A stretch of 64,000 nt of DNA, taken from assembly GCA_947449255.1 (NCBI GenBank), contig CANFQX010000009.1, forward strand, positions 1-64,000. The letters run 5' to 3'. The notes under the pieces were generated by a model. That model saw only the letters and a list, made by a program, of their open reading frames with translations. It ran no database searches and was not told the origin of the DNA. Below are positions 54,914 through 63,244 of this stretch, piece by piece (the stretch's first letter is position 1; the number at the start of each line of letters is the position of its first letter). The stretch comes from Pseudobdellovibrionaceae bacterium. Lineage in GTDB: Bacteria > Bdellovibrionota > Bdellovibrionia > Bdellovibrionales > Bdellovibrionaceae. Made by a program: the position numbers and the translations under genes.

Positions 54914-56824
54914 CTATTTTTTGCTCCAAAACTCACGCTGATAAATAGCCTGAACTTTGAACATTTTTAAACCTGAAATGTAAATTGCGTTTTGATTTTT
55001 AGCGTAGGCTCTCGCTTGGGAATCCTCGCGGTAGTTGAGATCTATCACCAACTGCGGCTGCAAACTCTCTGGGGGAAAAGGGCTCTCTGGCCCGGCGGCC
55101 CAGACTAATATCTGGGGCAAGCGGTCTTGGCTGCCTCCTTCAATTTCTTTATTGCTCTCCAGGCGAGGGCGGCCCGTTCTTAAGGAATACTCAATGCAGT
55201 CGGGATAGGCTTCACGGATCACAGCCAAGGTTCCGCCGCCTCCCCAAACAACAACTTTCGATTGAGATTCTCCAAGCCTAGAATCTGCCTCATCGGCAAG
55301 AGCTTTAAATCCATACAAATCTGTATTTGTTGCCGTCCAATAGGCCTCATCACCTAACGTCATTTTCATTAATGTATTCAATGCACCCAACTGTTTGGCA
55401 GGACCCCGCAGGTGTTTATCTGCAAGGCTCGTCATTGCTATTTTTTTTAAGGGTGAGGTCACGGCCGCTGCAATCAACCCCATGCGGTCTAAAGTTGCAA
55501 AGCCCTCTGCCCACTCCTCTTCACCCAATTTAATGGCAAACACTGGACAATTCATTTTCGAAAAATAATCCAATTGCTCGAGCGGAGTTTGTGACAAATG
55601 AACAGGTGAGCCCAATATGGCCGCAAAGGATGTCAATCCTTGAGTCTTTTGCATGCCTAGCCACTGAAATAGACTTGGCTGATCGGGAGCCGATCCTTCT
55701 GAATCTTTCCAGAAATTTATTTTTTGGCGGCCCTGCATGAGCAATCTAAACCAGCACCAACGACCCTCTTGGGATCTGGGCAAGACACTTCGATTCGCTG
55801 GATCTTGCAATTGCCAAAACCACAATTGTTCAAGCTCGGGCCAAGAATCTATTATTGGTGAGGCTTTGAGATAATTTTTTCCTGTGGAGTAGAATTCAAG
55901 GCGTGCCAAAAATAAATCTAGATTTTCATTGGGCAAAAATTCATGCAGTGAAATTATTGAGTGTGTGGCCTGAGGTGGCCCCAGTTCTAAAGCCCAATCA
56001 CTGAATACCTCAGCCTTATGCTGGATCTGCAATTTCTGTAATAGCGTTTCAGTCTGTGCAACCAACTTCTCGGACCTAAAACTGACTAAAAAAGATTTTG
56101 GCTGAAAGGACTCCGTGATTGTTTTGATTTGTTCTGAAGAGAGCAAATCGTCTCGCAGTTCCCAACCACAGCCTTGAATTTTGTCTAAATAATGGCCCGA
56201 ATTCTTCATTAAGGAATTCAATTCAAGAGATGGCATTGCACGCGAAGAAAAATCATTTTGTGAAGGCGATATAAAATTGGATTGAATAGTAAAATAACTA
56301 GACTCAGGGAAAATTATTTTTTCAGAAAATATTTCGGCTTCGATTTCCGTCGCTTTGGAGGAGTCCAACCCGAGCCCTTCGGGCATCAGATATTTTTCAT
56401 CTGCACGAACTCTAAAAATTTCATTCCGTACTTTTGCGCGTGATAAAAACTCTTCAAGGTCTGATAGCCCTGGCTCCATGCGTGGGCGGTCAAAAAAAAT
56501 CCGGCCATGCTGATCTGAAATTCGTTGCAACCAAATGCAGTGAACATCCTGTGGCACCTCGTCCACGGGAAATCCCCCACCCACACTGATCACAAAATCT
56601 TCATGGGTTTTATAAATACTCTGAAAAACCTGCTTTTCATAAAATCGAAACTGGGCTTCGCCATCCTGCTTAAAAATCTCAGTGATAGGCTTGTTACAGG
56701 ATATGGAAATTTGCTGATCTAAATCAAAAAAATGCTGAATTTTGTTTTTATAATGGTCTTTGCAACGCTCTAAAAAAGCACTCTTACCTACGCCGCGATG
56801 CCCGAAGATAAGAATTTTCTTCAT
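54914..56824 (-). CDS. trifunctional shikimate kinase / 3-dehydroquinate dehydratase / shikimate dehydrogenase fusion
   Basis: A 636-residue fusion. Residues 1-160 are shikimate kinase: Walker A GHRGVGKS at 8-15, DLD at 34-36, FRxxE, GGG at 82-84. Residues 200-390 match type I 3-dehydroquinase: E222-x-R224-x-D226 (GWELRDD), His294 in SLHEF and the Schiff-base Lys320 in YLKAS. Residues 396-636 are shikimate dehydrogenase: GSPVHLSQTP, Lys460 in VTSPLKK, Asp502 in TNTDLYG, and the dinucleotide loop WGGGGT. The ATG overlaps the aroB stop as ATGA. Domain order K-D-E matches the C-terminal half of fungal AROM. The D domain is the most diverged and the least certain. Confidence 0.87.
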   Translation of the reverse strand: MKKILIFGHRGVGKSAFLERCKDHYKNKIQHFFDLDQQISISCNKPITEIFKQDGEAQFRFYEKQVFQSIYKTHEDFVISVGGGFPVDEVPQDVHCIWLQRISDQHGRIFFDRPRMEPGLSDLEEFLSRAKVRNEIFRVRADEKYLMPEGLGLDSSKATEIEAEIFSEKIIFPESSYFTIQSNFISPSQNDFSSRAMPSLELNSLMKNSGHYLDKIQGCGWELRDDLLSSEQIKTITESFQPKSFLVSFRSEKLVAQTETLLQKLQIQHKAEVFSDWALELGPPQATHSIISLHEFLPNENLDLFLARLEFYSTGKNYLKASPIIDSWPELEQLWFWQLQDPANRSVLPRSQEGRWCWFRLLMQGRQKINFWKDSEGSAPDQPSLFQWLGMQKTQGLTSFAAILGSPVHLSQTPLEQLDYFSKMNCPVFAIKLGEEEWAEGFATLDRMGLIAAAVTSPLKKIAMTSLADKHLRGPAKQLGALNTLMKMTLGDEAYWTATNTDLYGFKALADEADSRLGESQSKVVVWGGGGTLAVIREAYPDCIEYSLRTGRPRLESNKEIEGGSQDRLPQILVWAAGPESPFPPESLQPQLVIDLNYREDSQARAYAKNQNAIYISGLKMFKVQAIYQREFWSKK

Positions 56825-57861
56825 TCTTGAATCCACTCGGAAAATTCAAGCAGTTCCTTAACAGACACTTTCAAAACTTGAGGCTGCCCCGGCTTTTTTA
56901 GAAAGACAAAATTGACTAGCCCCTTTTCTGACATTTTTTTATCTTGAAGTAATAACGCAGAGAGGCTCTTAGCCCTTTTGAGTCCCTTGATGACAATTTT
57001 AGAACTTGCTAAATTATTTTTCAATAAAGCAGATTCTGAAATTGCCAAAAAATCATTTTTGCTCAATATTTTTTTAGCCACCGAAAATTTAAGCGCCATC
57101 CATAGTCCCCAATTGACAGCAACTCCGTGGGGAATTTTTTCTGACAATTCAAAGGCATGACCAAAGGTGTGGCCAAAATTTAAAAAATATCTGATACCTT
57201 TTTTTTCAAAGGGATCTTGATCGACGATTTTATATTTGTATTGAATCAACTGCGGTAAATAGGTCCACAATTTTTTCTGATCCATCTGCGACTCTGCTTG
57301 AATCTGCTTCCAAAGTGATCCACCAGCCAAGAGGGCCGTTTTCAAAATCTCTCCGATAGCCTCAGTGACGCGCTCAGGAGGCTGTGTGTACAAAAGAGCT
57401 CGAGAAATAATAACCTTTTGCGCTGGATAGAAGGTCCCAATTTGATTTTTATAGGCGCCCGCATTGAGTGCTGTTTTGCCTCCATGAGCAGAGTCCATAG
57501 CTGCCAGCCAGGTGCTTGGAATATGGACCAGGGGAACACCTCTTTTAAAGACACTGGCCAGAAAGCCTACAAAATCTCCGACACTGCCACCGCCAACCGC
57601 GATCAGAGTGATTTTTTTTGTCTGCATTTTTTCAACAACAGAAAGCAACTTGTCGACATGAAATTGAAGGCTTTCTATTTGTTTTAACTTCTCTCCAGCC
57701 TCTACGGCATAGCAAAACTTAAAACTTTCTAGCCATTTTTTTGATCTTTCTGATTTCAAGAGCTTGCGATCAAAAATGACTATGGGATTTTCAAAAGTCT
57801 GCTCGGAAGGCAGACCGGTTAAATAGACCACTTCAGATCTGATAAAATCAGCCACGATCAC
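56821..57861 (-). CDS. aroB: 3-dehydroquinate synthase
   Basis: A 346-residue NAD- and zinc-dependent enzyme converting DAHP to 3-dehydroquinate. The signature GGGSVGDFVGF, then PSTWLAAMDSAHGGKTALN, EAIGEILK and FGHTFGHAFE (metal His residues) are all present. Its GTG start lies inside the last codons of aroC, a 14-base overlap; a second GTG two codons later is equally possible. Its stop overlaps the start of the fusion gene. Confidence 0.94.
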   Translation of the reverse strand: MIVADFIRSEVVYLTGLPSEQTFENPIVIFDRKLLKSERSKKWLESFKFCYAVEAGEKLKQIESLQFHVDKLLSVVEKMQTKKITLIAVGGGSVGDFVGFLASVFKRGVPLVHIPSTWLAAMDSAHGGKTALNAGAYKNQIGTFYPAQKVIISRALLYTQPPERVTEAIGEILKTALLAGGSLWKQIQAESQMDQKKLWTYLPQLIQYKYKIVDQDPFEKKGIRYFLNFGHTFGHAFELSEKIPHGVAVNWGLWMALKFSVAKKILSKNDFLAISESALLKNNLASSKIVIKGLKRAKSLSALLLQDKKMSEKGLVNFVFLKKPGQPQVLKVSVKELLEFSEWIQE

Positions 57862-58897
57862 CTCGTTGCCACAAAAGATGGTCAGCCAGAACCGACCATG
57901 CCATAGCTTCCAGGACAGGGATCGCCCTCGGAACTATGCAGGGATCATGACGGCCTTTTTTGGCCACATCTAAAACCGTTGCCGTTGGTTTAAAAGAAAT
58001 TCTAAATTGAATCGTCTCTCCGGTGCTAATGCCACCACGAATGCCACCATAATGAGCTTGTGAGGTCTGCTGATGAAACTCTGAGCCTTCGGCCGAAATC
58101 GCATCTTTGCCACCACCAAGTTCAACACCAGAGGTCGCACCCACACTCATGAAAGCCGCAGCCAGATCAGATTTTAATTTATGAAACACGGGCTGCCCTA
58201 ATCCCGCTGGAGGATTTTTGATTAAAATTAAAACCTCCCCCCCATAACTTTTTCCGCTTTGCTTAGCATCCAAGAGAAGCTTTTGTATCTCCTGATTTTT
58301 TTGTTCATCAGGACAGCGAGATAAATAAGCGTCCACATCCGTGGTTGAAATATTGTGATTTTTAACAAAATCTATTTCTTGCAAAGATAATTTTACAGGG
58401 CCAATCTGCGTAGCAAGTCCAAGCACCCTGGTTTCGGGATAACTTTTTTTAAAAATCATTTGCGCCACAGCTCCAGCCATTACGCGAGCGATTGTCTCTC
58501 GACCCGAAGACCTTCCGCCTCCGCGATGATCTGTATGTCCAAATTTTATTTTCCAGGTGTCGTCAGCATGCCCTGGCCTCGGGGTATTTTTAATTTCTTT
58601 ATAGTCTGTCGATCGGGCATCTTTATTTCGAACTAAAATAGCAATGGGTGTCCCTAAGGTCTTGCCTTCAAAAACACCACTTAAAACTTCTGGGGAGTCG
58701 GCCTCTTCCCGCTCTGAAACGACCGAGACCTCATTGACTTTTTGTCCTGGTCTTCGTCTTGCTAGCTCTTTAATTAATAATTCACTGTCAAAATCAATTT
58801 CAGAGGGACAGCCATCAATAACAACTCCAAGTCCAGATCCATGACTTTCACCAAAACTTAGAATTTGAAATCTTTGCCCAAAAATATTTGCACTCAT
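57848..58897 (-). CDS. aroC: chorismate synthase
   Basis: A 349-residue FMN-dependent enzyme making chorismate from EPSP, last step of the shikimate pathway. Signatures are FGESHGSGLGVVIDG, RRRPGQ, HRGGGRSSGRET and the late RHDPCIVPRA. Length is normal. I start at the ATG 58897; a TTG five codons upstream extends the frame. It begins 41 bases after aroA and overlaps aroB. Confidence 0.95.
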   Translation of the reverse strand: MSANIFGQRFQILSFGESHGSGLGVVIDGCPSEIDFDSELLIKELARRRPGQKVNEVSVVSEREEADSPEVLSGVFEGKTLGTPIAILVRNKDARSTDYKEIKNTPRPGHADDTWKIKFGHTDHRGGGRSSGRETIARVMAGAVAQMIFKKSYPETRVLGLATQIGPVKLSLQEIDFVKNHNISTTDVDAYLSRCPDEQKNQEIQKLLLDAKQSGKSYGGEVLILIKNPPAGLGQPVFHKLKSDLAAAFMSVGATSGVELGGGKDAISAEGSEFHQQTSQAHYGGIRGGISTGETIQFRISFKPTATVLDVAKKGRHDPCIVPRAIPVLEAMAWSVLADHLLWQRGDRG

Positions 58898-58938
58898 AGT
58901 CTCTCTATTCAATCAGATTTGTTGCCTTGTGAAAATCA

Positions 58939-60195
58939 CTATATCTCGGCAACAAGGCCTACAACTTGCCAAAACTCAGGAAAGCTTTTTGAAACCACTT
59001 CTGGATGCACAATCTTGAGGGGCCATCCCTGGGACTTGATCAAGGCGGCGGCAAAGGCTAGGCGATGGTCATGATCTGTGCTGAATTCAAAGGGGCAAAT
59101 AGAATTTTTAATTTTGTTTTTTTCGGTAAGCTCTTGAAGCGGATTTATCAGCATTCCATCATTTTTTATCTGATGAGGCACTTTCATGAAATCAAGAAGC
59201 TCTGAGACCTTAGAAATGCGATCCGATTCTTTATGAATTAAATGAGGAGCCCCGTACAAACGACTCGGCGTAGAAGCAAAGGCACACAAAACAGCCAGCA
59301 CAGGAAAAAGATCAGGGCAGGATTTTAAATCCACTGAAACCCCTTTTAAAAGATCCTGTTTTTGTACCATCAGCTTGTCTGATGACAAATCCACTGAAAC
59401 ATTCATACTTTTTAAAATATTCACGAAACCAAAATCAGGTTGAAGACTTGGGTTTGGAAAGTTGTCAAAAACAGCTTCGCCATTAAGGGCTGCAAAAGCG
59501 GCCACAGCAAAGCTGGAACTCAAATCACTTTCAACTAGGTAGTCACTGACCAAGACCCGACTGTGTTTCTTCACTGTAATTGTATCTTGACCGTCCAAGA
59601 CTGTTCGATCAACTTTCATCCCTAAAGCTTCAACAACACTCAAGGTCATATCTAGATAGCCTTCGCTGATTGGATCGCCATTCATTTTTAAGACCAGATC
59701 CTGGTCTAATTCCCAAGCATTTAAAATTAAACCTGAGGCAAACTGACTAGAGAGCCCTCTATGAACAGCTATAGGCTCAGAAAGATTTTTCCAACCTTCA
59801 GAGTCCAGTGTGAGACTGTCCTCACTGCGCTGAAATTGAACTCCAAGTCTGGTTAAAAGATCGAGCAGGTCTTGTTGCGGTCTTTGCATCAAGCGCGGAG
59901 TGCCTTGAAGGACATGTCGACCTGGAATTCGCGACAGGCGCAAGGCTAAAAATCGCAAGACTGTCCCTGCAGCACCGCAATTGTACACGTTTTGATTTGC
60001 TAGATTATTTTCTGAATGTAAATTTTTACTTCCATAAATCTTCTGCAATTGAGCCACGGCGGTTTTCATCAACACGACATCATCACAAGAGGAGTCGCCT
60101 CGAAGCAACAGGTCAGGCCTGTAAGATGAGCAGATCAAGGCCCTGTTCATTAGTGATTTTGATGCGGGAATTGTTCCCTTATAGCGGTAATTCAT
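58939..60195 (-). CDS. aroA: 3-phosphoshikimate 1-carboxyvinyltransferase (EPSP synthase)
   Basis: A 418-residue enzyme joining PEP and shikimate 3-phosphate. Signatures are the PASKSLMNRAL start, GAAGTVLRFLALRLS, SSQFASGLIL, ESDLSSSFAVAAFAALNGE and HKESDRI. A longer frame (from 60282) would add a hydrophobic leader not expected in a cytoplasmic enzyme; the ATG at 60195 gives the normal start. It is the first gene of the aro operon, divergent from the lipoprotein gene at 60408, and the 212-base gap should contain both promoters. Confidence 0.93.
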   Translation of the reverse strand: MNYRYKGTIPASKSLMNRALICSSYRPDLLLRGDSSCDDVVLMKTAVAQLQKIYGSKNLHSENNLANQNVYNCGAAGTVLRFLALRLSRIPGRHVLQGTPRLMQRPQQDLLDLLTRLGVQFQRSEDSLTLDSEGWKNLSEPIAVHRGLSSQFASGLILNAWELDQDLVLKMNGDPISEGYLDMTLSVVEALGMKVDRTVLDGQDTITVKKHSRVLVSDYLVESDLSSSFAVAAFAALNGEAVFDNFPNPSLQPDFGFVNILKSMNVSVDLSSDKLMVQKQDLLKGVSVDLKSCPDLFPVLAVLCAFASTPSRLYGAPHLIHKESDRISKVSELLDFMKVPHQIKNDGMLINPLQELTEKNKIKNSICPFEFSTDHDHRLAFAAALIKSQGWPLKIVHPEVVSKSFPEFWQVVGLVAEI

Positions 60196-60407
60196 GAAAA
60201 TATTCTTACCGCGAGTCGACAACAAAAGCACAATAAAAAGCTGCATCAAGATGAGACAAAAGTTACTTTTTTTGTCGATCATTCATGCGTTTTGCGAGGG
60301 CCTCTGGAAAATATTTAGCCAGTCTTCGAAAGTCTCAAGCCTAAAGGCCTACTGGCCGATAGGTTGGTTGGCAATAGTTTTCTCTCAGAGTGTGATAGGA
60401 GTATAAA

Positions 60408-61190
60408 ATGAATAGCAGGATTTTAAATATTAGCCTTAGTTTAAGTCTCGGCGTGGGTGCACTTTTTCTTGGCGGCTGTGGAAAACAGTCAGAGGCCGAT
60501 CTGCTCGCCGAAGCTCAGCTTTGCCTAGACAAGGCCACTTCTAGCACGGCACAGGCATGTGCGCTTAAAATCAGCGCACTCAGTTCCGCGCAGTCTTATA
60601 TTATTCGATGCTCTGCTGATTTTATTGAAGAAGGTTTTGATTCTCCAGACAAGTTGGCAAATGCCTTGAACCAAATAACGGGTGGAAGCTCTAACTCGGC
60701 AACGTCGGGAATGCTTTCAGCTTTAGCTTTCACAACAAAACTTTCAAATAGCTCAAACTCAACTCATGCGTCCAATGCAGATCAAACTTTTGATTTCTGC
60801 AAAAAATCTGAACAAAAAGGACTGTCAATGATTGCCATGTTGGCTAAAACTGCGACGCAAATTGCGGGGTTGGTAGATGATGCAAACTTAGGTACAATTG
60901 ATTTTACACATCCTGAAACAATTACTGCAGGAAGCATCTCAACTGCCATTAGCGACCTCGTTAATACCCATGATACTATATTGCAAGCTCATGCTCAAGA
61001 AAGTGTTGGGTCTGCAGTTCAAACGGTCTACAGTTCAACATGCTCTGCGGGCTCTCAAGCCAATGCCGACATCTGCAATCAAATCAGCGCTGCCGCTGCT
61101 GCTGCTCCCGGTGGAATTGACTTAACAACTTCCACTCCCGCAGAGATTGGAAGCGCTCTACTATCCTATTGGAAGAACTTAAACCCCTAA
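60408..61190 (+). CDS. hypothetical lipoprotein
   Basis: A 260-residue lipoprotein (LGGC, lipidated Cys24). The mature part is Ala/Ser/Thr-rich and helical, with spaced cysteines (AQLCLDKA, QACALKI, IRCSADF, FDFCKKS, STCSAG, ADICNQI) that could form disulfides. No family is recognised. Its TAA overlaps the stop codon of the convergent barrel gene (61187-61190). It is divergent from aroA. Confidence 0.72.
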   Translation: MNSRILNISLSLSLGVGALFLGGCGKQSEADLLAEAQLCLDKATSSTAQACALKISALSSAQSYIIRCSADFIEEGFDSPDKLANALNQITGGSSNSATSGMLSALAFTTKLSNSSNSTHASNADQTFDFCKKSEQKGLSMIAMLAKTATQIAGLVDDANLGTIDFTHPETITAGSISTAISDLVNTHDTILQAHAQESVGSAVQTVYSSTCSAGSQANADICNQISAAAAAAPGGIDLTTSTPAEIGSALLSYWKNLNP

Positions 61191-62383
61191 AAATCCAAAT
61201 TCATTTTCAAAGCATACACACGACTTTCAACCGGAGTGTTGAAAGTCCCAACATTGTCTGCATAACTGACAAGATCCAGATTCGTAAACCCAAACTCAGC
61301 CGACAAGCCCGCTGTCCAAAAACCTTGATTGATCCCAGCGCGGTAGTGACCCTTCCACCAATTGGCCAGTTTCCAATCAAATTCAAGGCCCGCATGAAGT
61401 CCTTTGCTCCAATTCCAGTTGGGATGACCGATATCTCGAACATCTAAAACGCCACGACCACCGAAAATCCAAAGATTTGGATACTCCCACTTAGAGCCAA
61501 CATCCAGCACACGGTAAAGTTTTTCAGGAGTCCCTGTCAGTGCACCTGGATTTTTATTAATCAATTTAAGATTACTGCCAAATCCAGATTCAGCAATATT
61601 ATGAACGACAACACCAAATGTGGGCCGAGCCAGAGAGAACATGGACAGAAATCCCTCACCCGGAACTTCAGGAGTCCACAACATTCCAAGATCGGCATCC
61701 AGTGTATAGCCTTCAAGTAAATCGGATTCAGTAACGACTTGATTGTTCGTGGCAAGTTCCGTGGCGCTGACAGCTTTACTAAAAAAAGCCCTGTTCACAA
61801 ACTTACCTGTAACCCCTAAAGACATGCGTCCATTATTTATCCAATTCACATCTTTAGCATAACTGTAAGCCAATGTTGAATCCGCATAAAGTGTGGCATT
61901 GATAGAAGGCCCAACTTGCTTATGCATCGCCAGTTCTACTGAAATATCGGCGGGTATAAATGCAATTCCCCAATGAGGCCTAACCCATACCCCTTGCAGC
62001 GGGGTCAGCCTGAGTGAATAGACATCGCCATAATGTTTTTGAATTAGATCAAAATAAGCAGTCTGTCTTGCGGCATCTGTTAAAACTGCGCTTGAAATCT
62101 TGCTAAATTCATCGGCGAAATCTTTAAATGAACTCGCCACCGCCGCATCAATTGATAAATTGATCTGACCATTTTCTCGACGGGCTAAACCAGCAGGATT
62201 ATAAAACATGGCAGCATAGTCACTTGCCACAGCTGTGAAGGCATCTCCCATGCCCAAAGCTCTAGCTGACTGATATTGATGATGAATCGTCGTACTAATG
62301 CTTTCCCCAGCTCTAACAGCAGGGCTTATTGAAAATAAAAGAAAAAACAGGATTGAGAGGGTAAAAATACCTCTATGAAACAT
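61187..62383 (-). CDS. outer-membrane FadL/PorV-like beta-barrel protein, second copy
   Basis: A 398-residue protein with a signal peptide (cleavage near VRA-GE) and SARALGMGDAFTAVASDYAAMFYNPAGLA, the same LGMGxA...NPAGL motif as the protein at 52159-53232. The end, RAGINQGFWTAGLSAEFGF, matches the other's closing segment, and both finish with an aromatic residue. They are paralogues. It may move hydrophobic compounds across the outer membrane. It is monocistronic as far as can be seen. Confidence 0.77.
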   Translation of the reverse strand: MFHRGIFTLSILFFLLFSISPAVRAGESISTTIHHQYQSARALGMGDAFTAVASDYAAMFYNPAGLARRENGQINLSIDAAVASSFKDFADEFSKISSAVLTDAARQTAYFDLIQKHYGDVYSLRLTPLQGVWVRPHWGIAFIPADISVELAMHKQVGPSINATLYADSTLAYSYAKDVNWINNGRMSLGVTGKFVNRAFFSKAVSATELATNNQVVTESDLLEGYTLDADLGMLWTPEVPGEGFLSMFSLARPTFGVVVHNIAESGFGSNLKLINKNPGALTGTPEKLYRVLDVGSKWEYPNLWIFGGRGVLDVRDIGHPNWNWSKGLHAGLEFDWKLANWWKGHYRAGINQGFWTAGLSAEFGFTNLDLVSYADNVGTFNTPVESRVYALKMNLDF

Positions 62384-62567
62384 ATATTGGCCTCCAAATA
62401 TCCAGCATTTAAGGAAATGGCACTGCTAAGAGTTTCTCAACATTTTGCAAAACCACATCAAAATGAGATGACCTGCATGCCCTCTGTATTATTGTTGATA
62501 AATTTAATTTTTCTTACCTGAGTTCCAACAATCAGACTCTTTTTTGACTTAAGTCTGGCCTTTTAGC

Positions 62568-63179
62568 TCACAAACTATTTAGCCATTGAACCAATCGGGC
62601 CACTTCCGCGGCTAAGTGTTTTTGATCCAGATCGTTCCTAATAATAAAATCGGCCTTCTGCTCTTTGTTGGCTATTGAAATCTGGCTGGCTATTCGCTTC
62701 TCGATTTGACCTTCGTCTAGTGGCAATCCGGCCAAGTCGCTGCGCTGGCGCAGTCTTGTTTTTTGCTGCTCCACTGTACAAGAAACCAAAATGATTGCAT
62801 CAAACTGATCTTCAGATTTCGTCTCAAAGAGCAGTGGAATATCATAAATAGCAAATTTCAAATTTTGTTGTTCTAAAGCTGTACGTTGACGAAGCACTTC
62901 AGCCCTTATTAAGGGGTGAGTGATTGATTCTAGATCTCTAAGACGCTCATGATCTCCAAAAACCAATTCACCTAACTTTTTTCGATCGAGCTGACCATCT
63001 GACAACAAGATGTCATTGCCAAATCTAGCAACGATGGACTTTAGTCCAGGACTTCCCTTCTGAACTATGCTCTTTGCAATCTCATCAGCGTCGACAACAG
63101 AGATTGCGTGATCTTTAAGCATTTTACTGACTGTACTTTTTCCAGAAGCTATACCTCCGGTCAGTCCAATCCATTTCAT
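62568..63179 (-). CDS. coaE: dephospho-CoA kinase
   Basis: A 203-residue enzyme for the last step of CoA synthesis. Walker A is GGIASGKST near residue 8, and VVDADEIAKSIV, HPLIR, YDIPLLFE and the LID region RLRQRSDL are typical of CoaE. Length is normal. It is divergent from the Ser/Thr kinase gene, with 65 bases between the two starts. Confidence 0.94.
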   Translation of the reverse strand: MKWIGLTGGIASGKSTVSKMLKDHAISVVDADEIAKSIVQKGSPGLKSIVARFGNDILLSDGQLDRKKLGELVFGDHERLRDLESITHPLIRAEVLRQRTALEQQNLKFAIYDIPLLFETKSEDQFDAIILVSCTVEQQKTRLRQRSDLAGLPLDEGQIEKRIASQISIANKEQKADFIIRNDLDQKHLAAEVARLVQWLNSL

Positions 63180-63244
63180 AAAAGAATCTCCTAAATATTT
63201 TGTTTTATTTTACCGATAGTATCACAAAAGGGGAACTTTAATTC

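Noticed and set aside
62520-62567. CAGACT/AGTCTG hairpin after coaE as a terminator
   Set aside because: Only six base pairs and no T-run on the minus strand.
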